Positions 8,425 to 18,700 of a stretch of DNA of 64,000 nt are shown piece after piece. The translations under genes and the position numbers were made by a program. The stretch lies in contig JAIPBL010000025.1 in assembly GCA_021739645.1 (NCBI GenBank), positions 1 to 64,000 of the forward strand. Reading direction: 5' to 3'. Under the pieces are notes generated by a model. That model ran no database searches and had not been told where the DNA came from. It worked only from the letters and a program-made list of their open reading frames with translations. Position 1 is the stretch's first letter. Every line of letters begins with the position of its first letter. Source of the stretch: Saprospiraceae bacterium. Lineage in GTDB: Bacteria > Bacteroidota > Bacteroidia > Chitinophagales > Saprospiraceae.

Positions 8425-8988
8425 ATGAGAAACGGCGCTGCCACAAAACCCATCCGTAAAATGTCTGTCAAAGCCTACCTCGCTTTTGAAGAGCAGGCCG
8501 ATGTCCGCCATGAATATGTGGATGGAGACCTTATATCTATGCCAGGAACTACCGACACTCACAACACTATCTGTGGCAATATCTACATTGCCCTCCGTTC
8601 ACTCCTAAAAAACACTTCTTGCCGAGTGTTCATGGAAAACGTCAAAGTCCAAATCACGGACAAAAAGCATTACACCTACCCAGACATCTTTGTCACTTGC
8701 GACGAACGAGACAATGCGGATTCGTACATAAAAAAATACCCGTCCGTTATCATCGAAGTAGCCTCGCCCTCCACCAAGGTTTATGACAAAACAGACAAAT
8801 TTTTGGAATATCGCAAGATAGCTTCGCTTCGCCATTACCTCATCGTGGATACCGAAAAGGAAATCGTGGAATGTTATTCTTCGAAAGACGGCAAGGAGTG
8901 GACGGCGGAATTTTATACTTCAAAAAACGAGGCGGTGTCGCTCGATTCAATTGGCAAGAGCCTGTCGCTGGCAGCTATCTACGAATAG
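8425..8988 (+). CDS. Uma2 family endonuclease (DUF820)
   Basis: This 187-residue protein has the Uma2 restriction-endonuclease-like fold. An N-terminal MSVKAYLAFEEQADVRHEYV is followed by DGDLISMPG, an H-x-x-I-x-x-N segment, and the PD-(D/E)XK-type core YPDIFVTCDERD ... VIIEVASPSTKVYD with the catalytic Asp, Glu and a nearby Lys. RHYLIVDTEKEIVECY follows. The family is abundant in Bacteroidota and Cyanobacteria; substrates are mostly unknown and some members are tied to mobile elements. It is monocistronic, with its own short-leader promoter. Confidence 0.9.
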   Translation: MRNGAATKPIRKMSVKAYLAFEEQADVRHEYVDGDLISMPGTTDTHNTICGNIYIALRSLLKNTSCRVFMENVKVQITDKKHYTYPDIFVTCDERDNADSYIKKYPSVIIEVASPSTKVYDKTDKFLEYRKIASLRHYLIVDTEKEIVECYSSKDGKEWTAEFYTSKNEAVSLDSIGKSLSLAAIYE

Positions 8989-9018
8989 TTTTCTGTTTGG
9001 AATCTCACTCAAATCACA

Positions 9019-9773
9019 TCAAGCAGCAACACTTGTCGGCACCACTACCTCAAGGCAAGTTCCTCCGCCCTTGCCCGCATATTCGCCAGCCCATTTCCAG
9101 ATAAACTATCGGTCATATCGAAGCCTTTGCCATCGTCCGAAATGGTCATTTTCAGATGATTTTCAACCACCTCAAAAACCACCCGTATGCCTGTCGCCAC
9201 CGCATATTTCACCACGTTGGTGATGGCTTCCTGCGCAATGCGGCTCAGGTTCAGTGTTTGAGAAGGCGAAAGCGTGACCGGAATCTACGGCGGGAGGATT
9301 TCAACGGGCAAGGCGGTGGCCCGCACCGCAAAACCCCCAATCTTCCCCCAAGTTGTTTCACCTAAAACTGCTCGTTCCGGATGGCCCAAATCGTCTCCCG
9401 CAGCATCCCCATCGCCTGCCGGGCATTGTTGCCAATGGCCTCCAGCACCTGTTTCTCCTCATCGTCATTTGCCTGAAACGCCTTACGGGACGATGATGGT
9501 CGGCTCTGCCCCGAGGTTGTCGTGCAGGTCACGGCTGATACGCAGGCGCTCCTCCACATTGGGCAGTTTTAGTCGCTTCGCAATGTCCAACGCCTGCCCT
9601 CCGGGAGCCACTGCCTGGTCATAATTGTTGGAATAAAATGTGTAGAAATGTGCGTTGATGAAATCGGCTTGCTGCCGCTCGTTCATGCTTGGGAGCAGCG
9701 CAGAAAGGCTGTCGGCGGGGGATTGTGCTACAAGGCACAGTAGGGTGCAGAGTAGCGACGTCCATTTTTTCAT
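9019..9773 (-). pseudogene. Decayed NarL-type sensor histidine kinase
   Basis: Reading the minus strand, a start at 9773 gives a signal peptide and a short sensor stub. It jumps directly to the dimerisation box (RISRDLHDNLGAE), so most of the sensor is deleted. A frame shift then leads to KQVLEAIGNNARQAMGML and ETIWAIRNEQF. After another shift come the ATPase boxes: LSRIAQEAITNVVKYA (N box), ISDDGKGF (G1) and GNGLANM (G2). A last frame change gives EVVVPTSVAA and the stop at 9019. All parts are collinear with a HisKA_3/HATPase kinase, but at least three disruptions exclude function. With the LuxR relic at 7316 it marks a lost two-component system. Confidence 0.85.
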
Positions 9774-9868
9774 CGAGGCAAATAAACGTGGATTTTAAAG
9801 ATGTTTGCTATTGGATTGCCGGCTTTCGTCGTTTTGGTGGAAAATCTTTTGATGTGCCAAAATAAGCA

Positions 9869-10579
9869 CTAAACTTCTCCCGCTTTCACCCTCCCATTTA
9901 CGTGCAACCGCTGTTTTTCCGCCGCATTTTCATCCGTTGCAAACGAGGTGATTTCAAAAATTCCATTTGCCAGTGAATGAATAATCGGTTGCCGGGAGGG
10001 AATGGACCAGGGGCATTCCTGGATGTACTTTTCCAAAAGGGCTGATGCTGCGCTAGGGTCTTCACTTTTAATTTCGACTTTAAACGTGAACTGGTAAAGG
10101 TTGCTTTTCTGAACTGATTTGGCTATAATTGCCTCACTAACATGGCTATAAGGCAGGATAATTATTTCACCCGCTTTGTTACGCAAGTGCAGGTTGCGCT
10201 GGCCAATAGACTCTATGGTGCAGTTGCCGTTGTCATAGCGCATGCTATCGCCAACTTCCGCATTTTTTTCGAAGCGAAATAGGAGGCCTGGAATGAAGTC
10301 TTTCCAAAATGCTCGGCCTGACATAATGATTATGGCCACAAAAAACAGGCTTAAATATGGACTGCTGATTAATAGTCGGTAAAGCGCAAAAACAAGGAAT
10401 AGTGCCCAAGCCATAAATTCCATTCGGAATAGCCACAGGTCAAATAACCGATAGGTCTTGCGTTTTTTGACCAAAGGCAGCCCGTATTGCCGAGCCAATT
10501 TGAACACAAAGAATATGATAGCCGCAAAAAACGCCAGCAAAATCAACAATGCTACTGGTATAGGTTTTATCTCTATCAT
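9869..10579 (-). CDS. MscS-like mechanosensitive ion channel family protein
   Basis: This 236-residue membrane protein has an N-terminal helix (VALLILLAFFAAIIFFVF), a central hairpin (FMAWALFLVFALYRLLI, LSLFFVAIIIMSGRAFW) and then the MscS beta domain. That domain reads FEKNAEVGDSMRY, TIESIGQRNLHLRNKAGEII and ILPYSHVSEAII, matching the canonical VGDxVxxxxxxGxVxxI and PNS pattern. It is shorter than E. coli MscS. Its ATG overlaps the stop of the upstream 1659-residue transporter/ATPase by four bases, so the two are translationally coupled. A joint role in ion or osmotic homeostasis is inferred. Confidence 0.8.
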   Translation of the reverse strand: MIEIKPIPVALLILLAFFAAIIFFVFKLARQYGLPLVKKRKTYRLFDLWLFRMEFMAWALFLVFALYRLLISSPYLSLFFVAIIIMSGRAFWKDFIPGLLFRFEKNAEVGDSMRYDNGNCTIESIGQRNLHLRNKAGEIIILPYSHVSEAIIAKSVQKSNLYQFTFKVEIKSEDPSAASALLEKYIQECPWSIPSRQPIIHSLANGIFEITSFATDENAAEKQRLHVNGRVKAGEV

Positions 10580-13500
10580 ATCATTTCTTTTTCTTTCAAC
10601 CATTTTTCTAAATGGTGTCGGAATTCAGGTTTTAGAACATACAGGTCTTTGGTATGCAATTCTATCACTTTCGACTTGTTGAGTTCGTCCGTGGCATGGT
10701 CTATCCATGCTTTGGTTTCTTTGGCAAATAGCTGTTCAAGCTGCATTCGAGAAAGTGATTTATGCAGGTATAATTGTAATAGTAAATAATGCCAGTCGCT
10801 ATCTTTTAGGCTGGGGAATTCGACATCGGCAGGGTATCTTAATTCAATATTTTCGCCGTCAGTCGTGCGTAAATTGGCCAACCATAACCGCAGGCCAAAC
10901 CCAACGTTTCCACTAGATAATTGATGGATTTGGGAGAAAAGTTTGTGCTTTGCCTTTTCAGAAAGATGCTCCTCTTCCACACCTTTAAAGTAAATATGTA
11001 ACCCCCCAGTTTTATGGCGTGACCATATAACTTGTTTTAAATTTTCACGAGATAAGGGAGTTAATATAATAGTGGCAATTAATGCGCTGTCAATTTTAGT
11101 GGTACGCCGTAATATTTTGAGTGTATGCAAATTGCAGGTTATCAAAAAATGATGCCGCTTACCAAACTTCCGGATAATATCAACCAGACTGTTCAAGTTG
11201 GTTTCACCATTCGAGGCCTTTAACCACCAGCCTTCAATATCATCTAATATTATAGTGGCGCCTGGCTTCAACCTTCGCAAAATCGCTTCTGGTGGGCCTT
11301 CCAGCCCAGTGGCGTGCTCGAATGCCTTTTGTAATGCGGACTTTGTCAATGCAGCATTGGCCGGAGGAATAGCCCGGTATATCTTCCCCGGGAGCATCTG
11401 CTTGGCGATATATTCGGCAAAGAAGGTCTTACCGCTCAAGGCTTCACCAGTGACCATGATGCCGCCTGAGATTCCTTCCTTTAGTTGTTCCAACGCTTTT
11501 TTCACCTCCTCGATTTCCGTTTGACGGCTTTCTGGGTACCTGCTTAGGTTTAGGTGTTTGCCAGAAAATAATTGGCGGTAATAAAATGGCAAGTGGGTGG
11601 CAGCCTCTTTAGTGCCCGATATTTTCTCCATAAAATTTCGGAGTATATCCCGGTCATCTCTTAGTGCTTCATGCTCCCGTTCAAACGTAGCCATTGCCAC
11701 GTCTTCTTTTCTGCGGTCAATAAAATCGAATACCCATTTTATGCTTCCTTTGAGGGCTTTTTCTGCGTTTTGCTGCCAAGCTTTGATGCCTTTTCTCCGC
11801 CCCTCCATGTTCACATACTGCAACAATTCATCGGCTTCGGAAACAATGCGGCCAATGCCCAACTTCGCTTCCGTGGAATCGAATTTTTCATTTATTTCCA
11901 AGACGAAATTCCGGAAAATTGTTTCCGTGGCATCCATGTTCAGGGCAAGTTCAGCGGTAGCTTTTTCAATGATTTCGGGTAATACCGCAATGTTCTTATC
12001 CTCTTTGGCCATATCAATGCCATAAGCTAGCAAACTGCCGTTGTTGAACACACTGCCGCTTACCCGGTTCAAATGCTGTCCGAGGGAAGAAAGCTTGTCT
12101 TGGAAAGGCGATACGAAATTCGTTTCGATTAAATAATCGGCAATTTTGGCAATGGATAATTTGACGGTTTGCACGCCCTCGTCTTGTTCTTCCATGAAGA
12201 TGTCCAACGACTTGACATCCATCAATTCCACCTCCTCTGGCAATTTTTGACCAATGGCTTGCAAGCTTTCCGTAAATGATTGATAGACCTTGTCCGTGTT
12301 GTCAATGTCTCCTTCTTGTAATTGGAAAGGGGCAGAAGAAATGCCCGATAATTTCTTTTTATCATGGTTGGTTTTTGCTTCGGCAAGTGCTGCCTGGAGT
12401 TTGATTATTTTGGCTTTTAATTTTTCAACATAATCAATTTGTATGCTTTTTATTGCATTTTCCTTGCTTTTATATAGTTGAGATATGGACTGTGCTATTT
12501 GTAGCCCCGTTTCAAATTGCTTATGAAAAAGACTTTGGTTGCGGTGCCAACTCGCAGCATATTTTTTTATTTTTTTTATTTCCGCTTTAGTTTTCTTAAT
12601 GCTTAGTTTACTTTCTTCTGCCGATAAGTTTTTATTAAAAAACTTATCGGCGGCGGCAATTGCCAATTGGTTGCATATTTCTCGGTCGGCATTGCGCAAA
12701 TGCACCAATGATTTTTGTGCCAACTCGGAAGTGCTTTGGCGAAGCTTGGCGAATTCGCACGAAATATCTTTTAGCAAATTTTCCGTGACGCCAGAATCGT
12801 GTTTTGTGCGTTGTGTTTGCCCTCTCCAATTCTTCAACAAAGACAGTATGGCCTTGCTGCATCGTATAACCAACAGGGCATTGGCTGTCCCCATTTCATA
12901 TAAGGCTTCATGGAAGTTGCTTCCGCCTTTGGCTTCGTGATAGTATTGAAGTGCATTTTTCCATTTGATATTTCTCACTTTTCCTGAATCATCAATGGAT
13001 ATGGAAGCAGGTGCAGCGTCAACCATTTTCTTGGTTTCATCCATGTATTTTGAGATGCCGTTGGATAAAATATCCTTTAAAATGGGCAATTCATCTTTGC
13101 TGAATTTTTGCGAAATTTTGACCAACGCTTCCAAGCCAGCCGAAGCATCTTCGCTTTCATTTTCACCTTTCCATTGGCTGGATAATGCGGCTTCTATTTC
13201 CGAAATAAATTGTAAATAATGCTGTTGCAAAACCGCCAATGTTTGGTTGGAAAAATCAACAGCGGCACTGGCCATTTCCTCGTCAAGGGCGTTGATGAAG
13301 TGAGCCAATTGGAGTTGGGTGGGGAGTCCCAAACTGGTCACCTTGTTTTCAAGTCCCACTTGGTAATCCTCCTTTTTCTCCATGTCATGGAGCGCCAATT
13401 TGGTGACCTCAAAAGTGGAGGAGGCCTTTACCATCAATGTTGTGCCGATGACACTGACCAGTTCAGTGGTCTTTTCCACGAAAGATGCTTCCTCTCCAGG

Positions 13501-15555
13501 TTTGATATTTGGTATGCCCGTGAATATTAAATCGGCATCGGCAGAAATCACTTTCATCAACTCATAATAGGGCGTTTTATCCACCTCATTATTTATCACT
13601 TTAATCTCTGCCTCCATGCGGTATTCGTCCAATAATCGCTGGATTCTGTTTTCTATAACTTGGCGGTCAATATTATAGTTATTTACCAATAAGACCCGTA
13701 TTTTGGCATGGCGCCAGTCAGGAGAAACACTGATGAACTTGGCCAAATGCAGCATCAATTCCGCACTGTTGCTGAGACCCCGCCACCATAAATCTATTTG
13801 TTCTTTTTTTCTAAAACCCCAGCGGTTGTCATAATCGAGATAGAGTACATTATAGTCGAGGTCAATCAACTTTTTGGTCATTTGGGCAAACCATATTGGG
13901 TCCTTCGTATTCTTTGCCCAGCCCATCAAAACCGTATTGGGGTCAATGCCCGAAAAACCAAAAGTAGTAGCGATGGTCTCTATACCCTTAAACACATTTT
14001 TTACCTCAATGCGTCGTCCGAATATGCCATATTTCTGCAAAAGTTCATCTGTGGTGTTTTGCTGGTGCTTTGGAAAAAGAACTTTTGCTCCTTTGTTTTC
14101 AACCAAATCAAAATTGGTGACCATGCCGGCCTGACCAGCCAATGTCTTGCTGAATTCGAGCAGGTAAGGTCGTTGCTCCGAGCTGCCGCTGAACAGCAAG
14201 ATATTGGGCTTCCAGTTGCGCTTGTGGTCATCTGCCGACTCCATGTGCTTCAACCCTTTTTTCACCACCGTTGACCACACGCTCTGCCAAATATCGCCCG
14301 TGCCCAAGGCGATTTGCTTGCGTTGCAACCAAACAAATATTCCTCCGATGATGACAAAGGCCGCTACCATGGCCAACATGTCCAGCTTGAACATGACGAC
14401 AAAAGTGGCCACAAACCCCGTAAATCCAATCCATTTATTGACCCTGAAAGTGGGCTTGAAATCGGAACTGGCCCAGCTTTCCAGAAAGAAAGCGATGTTG
14501 ATGAAACTATAGGCAGCGAGGTAAAACATGGACACCACTCGGGCAATCATGTCCAACTCACCGATGAGAATGCCTGCCTCGGCTATGATGACCGTCAAGA
14601 TGAGCGCATTGCGGGGTTCGTTGCCCAACCCAACTCCCTTGCCAAAAAGCTTTGGCGTGATGCGGTCAACCGACATCGCCTGCAAAATGCGTGGCCCGCC
14701 CAGGATACCGCCAAGCGCCGATGAAAGCGTAGCACCCCAAATCCCCGCCACCACAGCAGGGGCAAAGAGCGCTATTTTCATCATGATGTTGTTGTCAGTA
14801 CGCAATATTTCAGGTGCGACCGTCGAGCCGAGAAAGAAAACCAGCCCGATATAAACCACAAAACCCACCCCAATAGCGGCAATCGTGCCGACTGGGATGG
14901 CTTTTTTCGGGTTGCCCAAATCGCCGGACATGGCAATGCCCGCCGTAAAACCCGTAACAGCCGGAAAGAAAATGGCAAAAACCGTTTCCATCGGCACCCC
15001 GTCCGCACCGCCAAAGGCTGGCACGCTTTCAGGGACAAAATCGGAGTGACCAAAAAATATGGCAACCAATGAAATAGCGATGGCTGCCATGATGAAAAAC
15101 TGCGCCCGAATGGCAATCGAAGTACTGACAAAAGCAAGCACGGTAAGGGCCAACAGGGTCAAACTACCAGTGCTACGAAGCCCATTGATAGAGGTGTCCA
15201 AGCCCAGGTATGCGTTGAAGCTTTCACTAAACCCCACCAAATACAGGGCAATGCTAAACGCCGTTCCGGTAAAAAGCGTCATGCCGATGGCGCCGCCGAT
15301 GGGCAGTCCGAGGCTTCGTGAAAGCACGTAATAAACCCCACCAGCACCTACTTTTTTATCCGTGGCGATGGACGAAATACTGAGGCCGGTACTGATTGAA
15401 ATAACATGCGCAATCACCACAATGATGATGGCACCCCACATCCCTGCATTGCCGACGACCCAACCCAAACGCATGTACATGATGACGCCCAAAATCGTCA
15501 AAAGGGAAGGCGTGAACACCCCGTCAAACGCTCCAAATTTTTTTTGTCCAGCCAT
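10576..15555 (-). CDS. SLC12-like transporter fused to a coiled-coil and AAA/STAND-like ATPase
   Basis: This is a 1659-residue fusion. Residues 1-430 are a 12-helix APC-superfamily carrier close to cation-chloride cotransporters (FGAFDGVFTPSLLTILGVIM, MYMRLGWVVGNAG, MSGDLGNPKKAIPVGT). Residues about 440-720 match the cytosolic C-terminal domain of that family (IDLWWRGLSNSAELML, KIRVLLVNNYN). A long helical, lysine-rich stretch follows (about 720-1330). It ends in a P-loop ATPase with Walker A GEALSGKT (about 1370), Walker B ATIILDDIEGWW (about 1436) and a C-terminal winged-helix-like segment (SRMQLEQLFAKETKAWI). Bacterial SLC12 carriers normally stop after the second part. It is coupled to the MscS-like gene. 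The ATP-dependent role is unknown. Confidence 0.82.
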   Translation of the reverse strand: MAGQKKFGAFDGVFTPSLLTILGVIMYMRLGWVVGNAGMWGAIIIVVIAHVISISTGLSISSIATDKKVGAGGVYYVLSRSLGLPIGGAIGMTLFTGTAFSIALYLVGFSESFNAYLGLDTSINGLRSTGSLTLLALTVLAFVSTSIAIRAQFFIMAAIAISLVAIFFGHSDFVPESVPAFGGADGVPMETVFAIFFPAVTGFTAGIAMSGDLGNPKKAIPVGTIAAIGVGFVVYIGLVFFLGSTVAPEILRTDNNIMMKIALFAPAVVAGIWGATLSSALGGILGGPRILQAMSVDRITPKLFGKGVGLGNEPRNALILTVIIAEAGILIGELDMIARVVSMFYLAAYSFINIAFFLESWASSDFKPTFRVNKWIGFTGFVATFVVMFKLDMLAMVAAFVIIGGIFVWLQRKQIALGTGDIWQSVWSTVVKKGLKHMESADDHKRNWKPNILLFSGSSEQRPYLLEFSKTLAGQAGMVTNFDLVENKGAKVLFPKHQQNTTDELLQKYGIFGRRIEVKNVFKGIETIATTFGFSGIDPNTVLMGWAKNTKDPIWFAQMTKKLIDLDYNVLYLDYDNRWGFRKKEQIDLWWRGLSNSAELMLHLAKFISVSPDWRHAKIRVLLVNNYNIDRQVIENRIQRLLDEYRMEAEIKVINNEVDKTPYYELMKVISADADLIFTGIPNIKPGEEASFVEKTTELVSVIGTTLMVKASSTFEVTKLALHDMEKKEDYQVGLENKVTSLGLPTQLQLAHFINALDEEMASAAVDFSNQTLAVLQQHYLQFISEIEAALSSQWKGENESEDASAGLEALVKISQKFSKDELPILKDILSNGISKYMDETKKMVDAAPASISIDDSGKVRNIKWKNALQYYHEAKGGSNFHEALYEMGTANALLVIRCSKAILSLLKNWRGQTQRTKHDSGVTENLLKDISCEFAKLRQSTSELAQKSLVHLRNADREICNQLAIAAADKFFNKNLSAEESKLSIKKTKAEIKKIKKYAASWHRNQSLFHKQFETGLQIAQSISQLYKSKENAIKSIQIDYVEKLKAKIIKLQAALAEAKTNHDKKKLSGISSAPFQLQEGDIDNTDKVYQSFTESLQAIGQKLPEEVELMDVKSLDIFMEEQDEGVQTVKLSIAKIADYLIETNFVSPFQDKLSSLGQHLNRVSGSVFNNGSLLAYGIDMAKEDKNIAVLPEIIEKATAELALNMDATETIFRNFVLEINEKFDSTEAKLGIGRIVSEADELLQYVNMEGRRKGIKAWQQNAEKALKGSIKWVFDFIDRRKEDVAMATFEREHEALRDDRDILRNFMEKISGTKEAATHLPFYYRQLFSGKHLNLSRYPESRQTEIEEVKKALEQLKEGISGGIMVTGEALSGKTFFAEYIAKQMLPGKIYRAIPPANAALTKSALQKAFEHATGLEGPPEAILRRLKPGATIILDDIEGWWLKASNGETNLNSLVDIIRKFGKRHHFLITCNLHTLKILRRTTKIDSALIATIILTPLSRENLKQVIWSRHKTGGLHIYFKGVEEEHLSEKAKHKLFSQIHQLSSGNVGFGLRLWLANLRTTDGENIELRYPADVEFPSLKDSDWHYLLLQLYLHKSLSRMQLEQLFAKETKAWIDHATDELNKSKVIELHTKDLYVLKPEFRHHLEKWLKEKEMI

Positions 15556-15684
15556 AATTCTTCAATAATATTGGGCAAGGTATCACTTTAGCGGTATTGG
15601 AAAAATTCATTTCCCAATAAAAACTAACCCGATGATGGGCAAATGTATTGAAAGAGGACTTTCATCTTAGAACTGTCCTAAAAC

Positions 15685-15718
15685 TAAAACGGCTGACTTG
15701 TAAAAGCCAGCCGTTTTA
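15685..15718 (-). terminator. Intrinsic terminator of the secreted-protein gene
   Basis: A stem of 11 bp (AAAACGGCTG / CAGCCGTTTT plus one closing pair) lies about 20 bases after the stop of the minus-strand gene at 15737. It is followed on that strand by a T-rich run. This is the clearest rho-independent terminator in the first third of the window. Confidence 0.75.
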
Positions 15719-15736
15719 ATTTTAGAAAGCAATTCA

Positions 15737-18700
15737 TCACTCCTCCCAAACCTTCAAGAACCGCCCATAAGCGGGCAGCCCCGTCTCTTCACCCCTCATA
15801 ATCACGTTGTAAGCGCCTGACTTCCAATCAAATACCAATACTGGAATGGCATTGCTGCCCTTGTCCAACTGCACTTTCATGGAATGTACAGGTCGGCCCA
15901 TCTGGTCGTAAAAGTCCAGCGTAGCGGCTTGTTCAACAGGCGAAAACACGTCCACCGTCACTTGATAGCTGGTAGGGCTGGGGTAAAAACGGTCGAGGAC
16001 AAGCCGTTGGCGGTCGTCAGAGCGGGAGATGCCAGTGCCGCCGCCAGCCCCGAAGCTGGTCACGTTCACGTCCTTTTCGAGGTAGCAGATTTCACCCCAA
16101 CCATTGTTTATCAACTTCACCTGAATGTGGTAAGTGCCAGCGTTCAAGTTGTTGATGGTCAATGGGTTGGCGCAGTTGTCGAGGCACTGGAAGGCCAGCG
16201 TCCAGTTCGGGTTGAAGACCTTGATGAGGACGTGCGGCGCAACTGCATTTGCGATGGTCAAGCTGCCGGTGCCGGAGGTGATGTTGATGGCGGCACAGCC
16301 GGTGGGGGGCAGCGTGCCTTCCAGGCAATTCAGCGCCTCCACGAAAACAGCGTTGTTTTTTTCCGAAAGGAAAACCAACTCACTGACTGACATCCCCAAC
16401 CTGCGCACGTTGCCAGCGCTGGCAACGGTTACGTCCTTTGTCCAAGCCACCGAGCCGCCCAGCATTTTTTCCAGATGGATGACGTTGTTCGGTGGATTTT
16501 GGTACAACGGCAGTTGTTGTGTCATCGTGCCGTTTATCAGTCCGCCGTCGCTGGTTCGGAGTTTCCAGGTATGTGAGCGAGTACCGTAGCCGTAAGTGGA
16601 AAGTTCGCTTTCCAAGTAGGCGTTGTGGGTGACGAACTGGCCGTTTTCAAAATGCCCCTGACGCAGCTCGGAAGCGTAGCAACTGCCGTGCGAGCAGAAG
16701 TACAACGACAAGTTGATGCGTATGGAGAACGTACCGCAACTGTTGGCTAGCAAGGTGGCTCCGCCGTAAAAATAGTTGGAGGCAAGCACTTCGTCCGATT
16801 TCAGCAACAAATCGCCACCGAGCACGGCAAGGTGAAGTGTGCCGTAAGTGGGTGCCCCGGAGTTGGGCTGGTAAATAAAAGCCAGTTCGTTGGCCGATAC
16901 CTGCATCGGCGAGCGGATGTAGAAGTATTGGAAAGGCCCAGTTTGGAAGTTGAGCAGCGCCGTCTGCTGCACTGCCAGTGCGGCATTGGTGCGAATGGCG
17001 AACACCTGCGTCGGCGTGTTTTTCATCGCAAAAAGTACATAGCCGCCATTGAACTCCGTGAAGCTCAGGAAGCTGTCATACTGCCCAAACAGCGCTGCCG
17101 GAATGGTCAGCGTGTAGGCCGCCGTGCCGCCTACCTTCTTGGACATCTGGTCGCCTTGCACATTGTAGGTGACTTCGAGCGGCGCAGCACCGATGCTTTG
17201 GTTAGAAATTACCTGGCCGTTCGCATCCAGCAAAGCCTTGCTCAAAGTAGTGTTGGATTGGTAAAGCACCTCCAGCTGCCCTGCCGCATTCCTTGAAGTG
17301 CAGTTGAGCGAACCACCTCCGAGAAGGTTGTCGCAATTGCCCGGTAGCAGTGGCGTTTGCACCAAAAAAGTGCCCGAAACCCAGTTGTTGCTTTCGTTGC
17401 TTTCACTGATGACTTCGTCGGCATCCACTTTCAGCAGCAAATAATACTGGCCTGCGGCCAAAACGGACGGCAGGGTAGAGGAGCCCGGCACCCCACTCAC
17501 GCTGAATCCTGCGATGAAATTGCCCGTCGGCACGATGCCGTCTTGAATGTCGTTGCTACTGAAATAGGGGTCCGTGGAAATCCAAGCTTTTACTTTGAAA
17601 TCTGCACTGGCAGCACCGTTGCCGATATTGGCGAGGTCAAAATTGTAGGTCAGCACCTGCCCCGGCTGTACGGGCGAATTGCCGATGACGAGGTTCGAGA
17701 TGGTCAAATCCGGCTTCAATACAGGTGGTACACTGCCGCCCGTGGCCGCCTCGTCGTCCTCGTTCACCGTCGGCGGCGTGCCGTTGTTGGGTTGGCTGTC
17801 CACGTCCGTCTCGTTGGCGGCGGTGACCTGGGCGTAGGTGCTCGGTGCCCCGTTTTGCAACAAGAAATAGCTCACCGTGAGGGTGGCCGAGCCGTTGGCG
17901 GGGATGGTGCCCACCGTCCAAACCTGGTCGCCGTTAGGGTTGAAACTGCCTTGCGAAGCGACAAATTCATTGCCGCCAGTATAGACCACACCTGCGGGTT
18001 TCGTCCATTTAACCTTCACGCCTGTTGCCGCTTGCGGCCCTTTGTTCACAAGGGTAGCGGTGGTGGTGTAGGTGCTGTAAATGACCGGATTGGCGGTGTT
18101 TTGCGCCAGCGAAAGCTCAAGGTCAATGCCGCTGCCACCTGTTGTCACATTGACGATTTGGTCTTTGTAGTTGCTTTGGTAAACAGGCTCACAGAAGCTG
18201 GTGTTTGCATACATCCTGAATGAATGTGTACCCACAGGCGCCGAGGCCGGCACACTCACCTGCACGGTCTTCGTCACGGTGTTCGACAGGCTGAAGTCGC
18301 CAATGGTGTAGTTGACCGAACCGACCATAAGATTTGGACTGACATCGACGATGGAAACATTCACCGGGAAGCTGGTGCTGGCTGGCAGGGTGAAGCCATT
18401 GGCTTGGTATTTCACCGTCACCTGCATTGCGAAGCTGGTGCCCGCAGCGACGGTAGCCGGCAACCCCGAAAAGTTGTCGAGCGTCACGTCTGGTGCGCCG
18501 ATCTGCGTGGTGAATGGGTTGATGGTGTTATTCCCTTCGTTCGATTCGGCCACTTGGTTGTCTTCGTCAATGGTGACGATGACGTAGTATTGGCCGGGGG
18601 CCAAGGAGGCAGGCACGGGCTGGCCGGGGCTGATGAAGGCCGGGCCGCCATTGCTCATGATGTTCAGCGAAGGTACGTTTACGGTGCTCCACAGCAGGTC

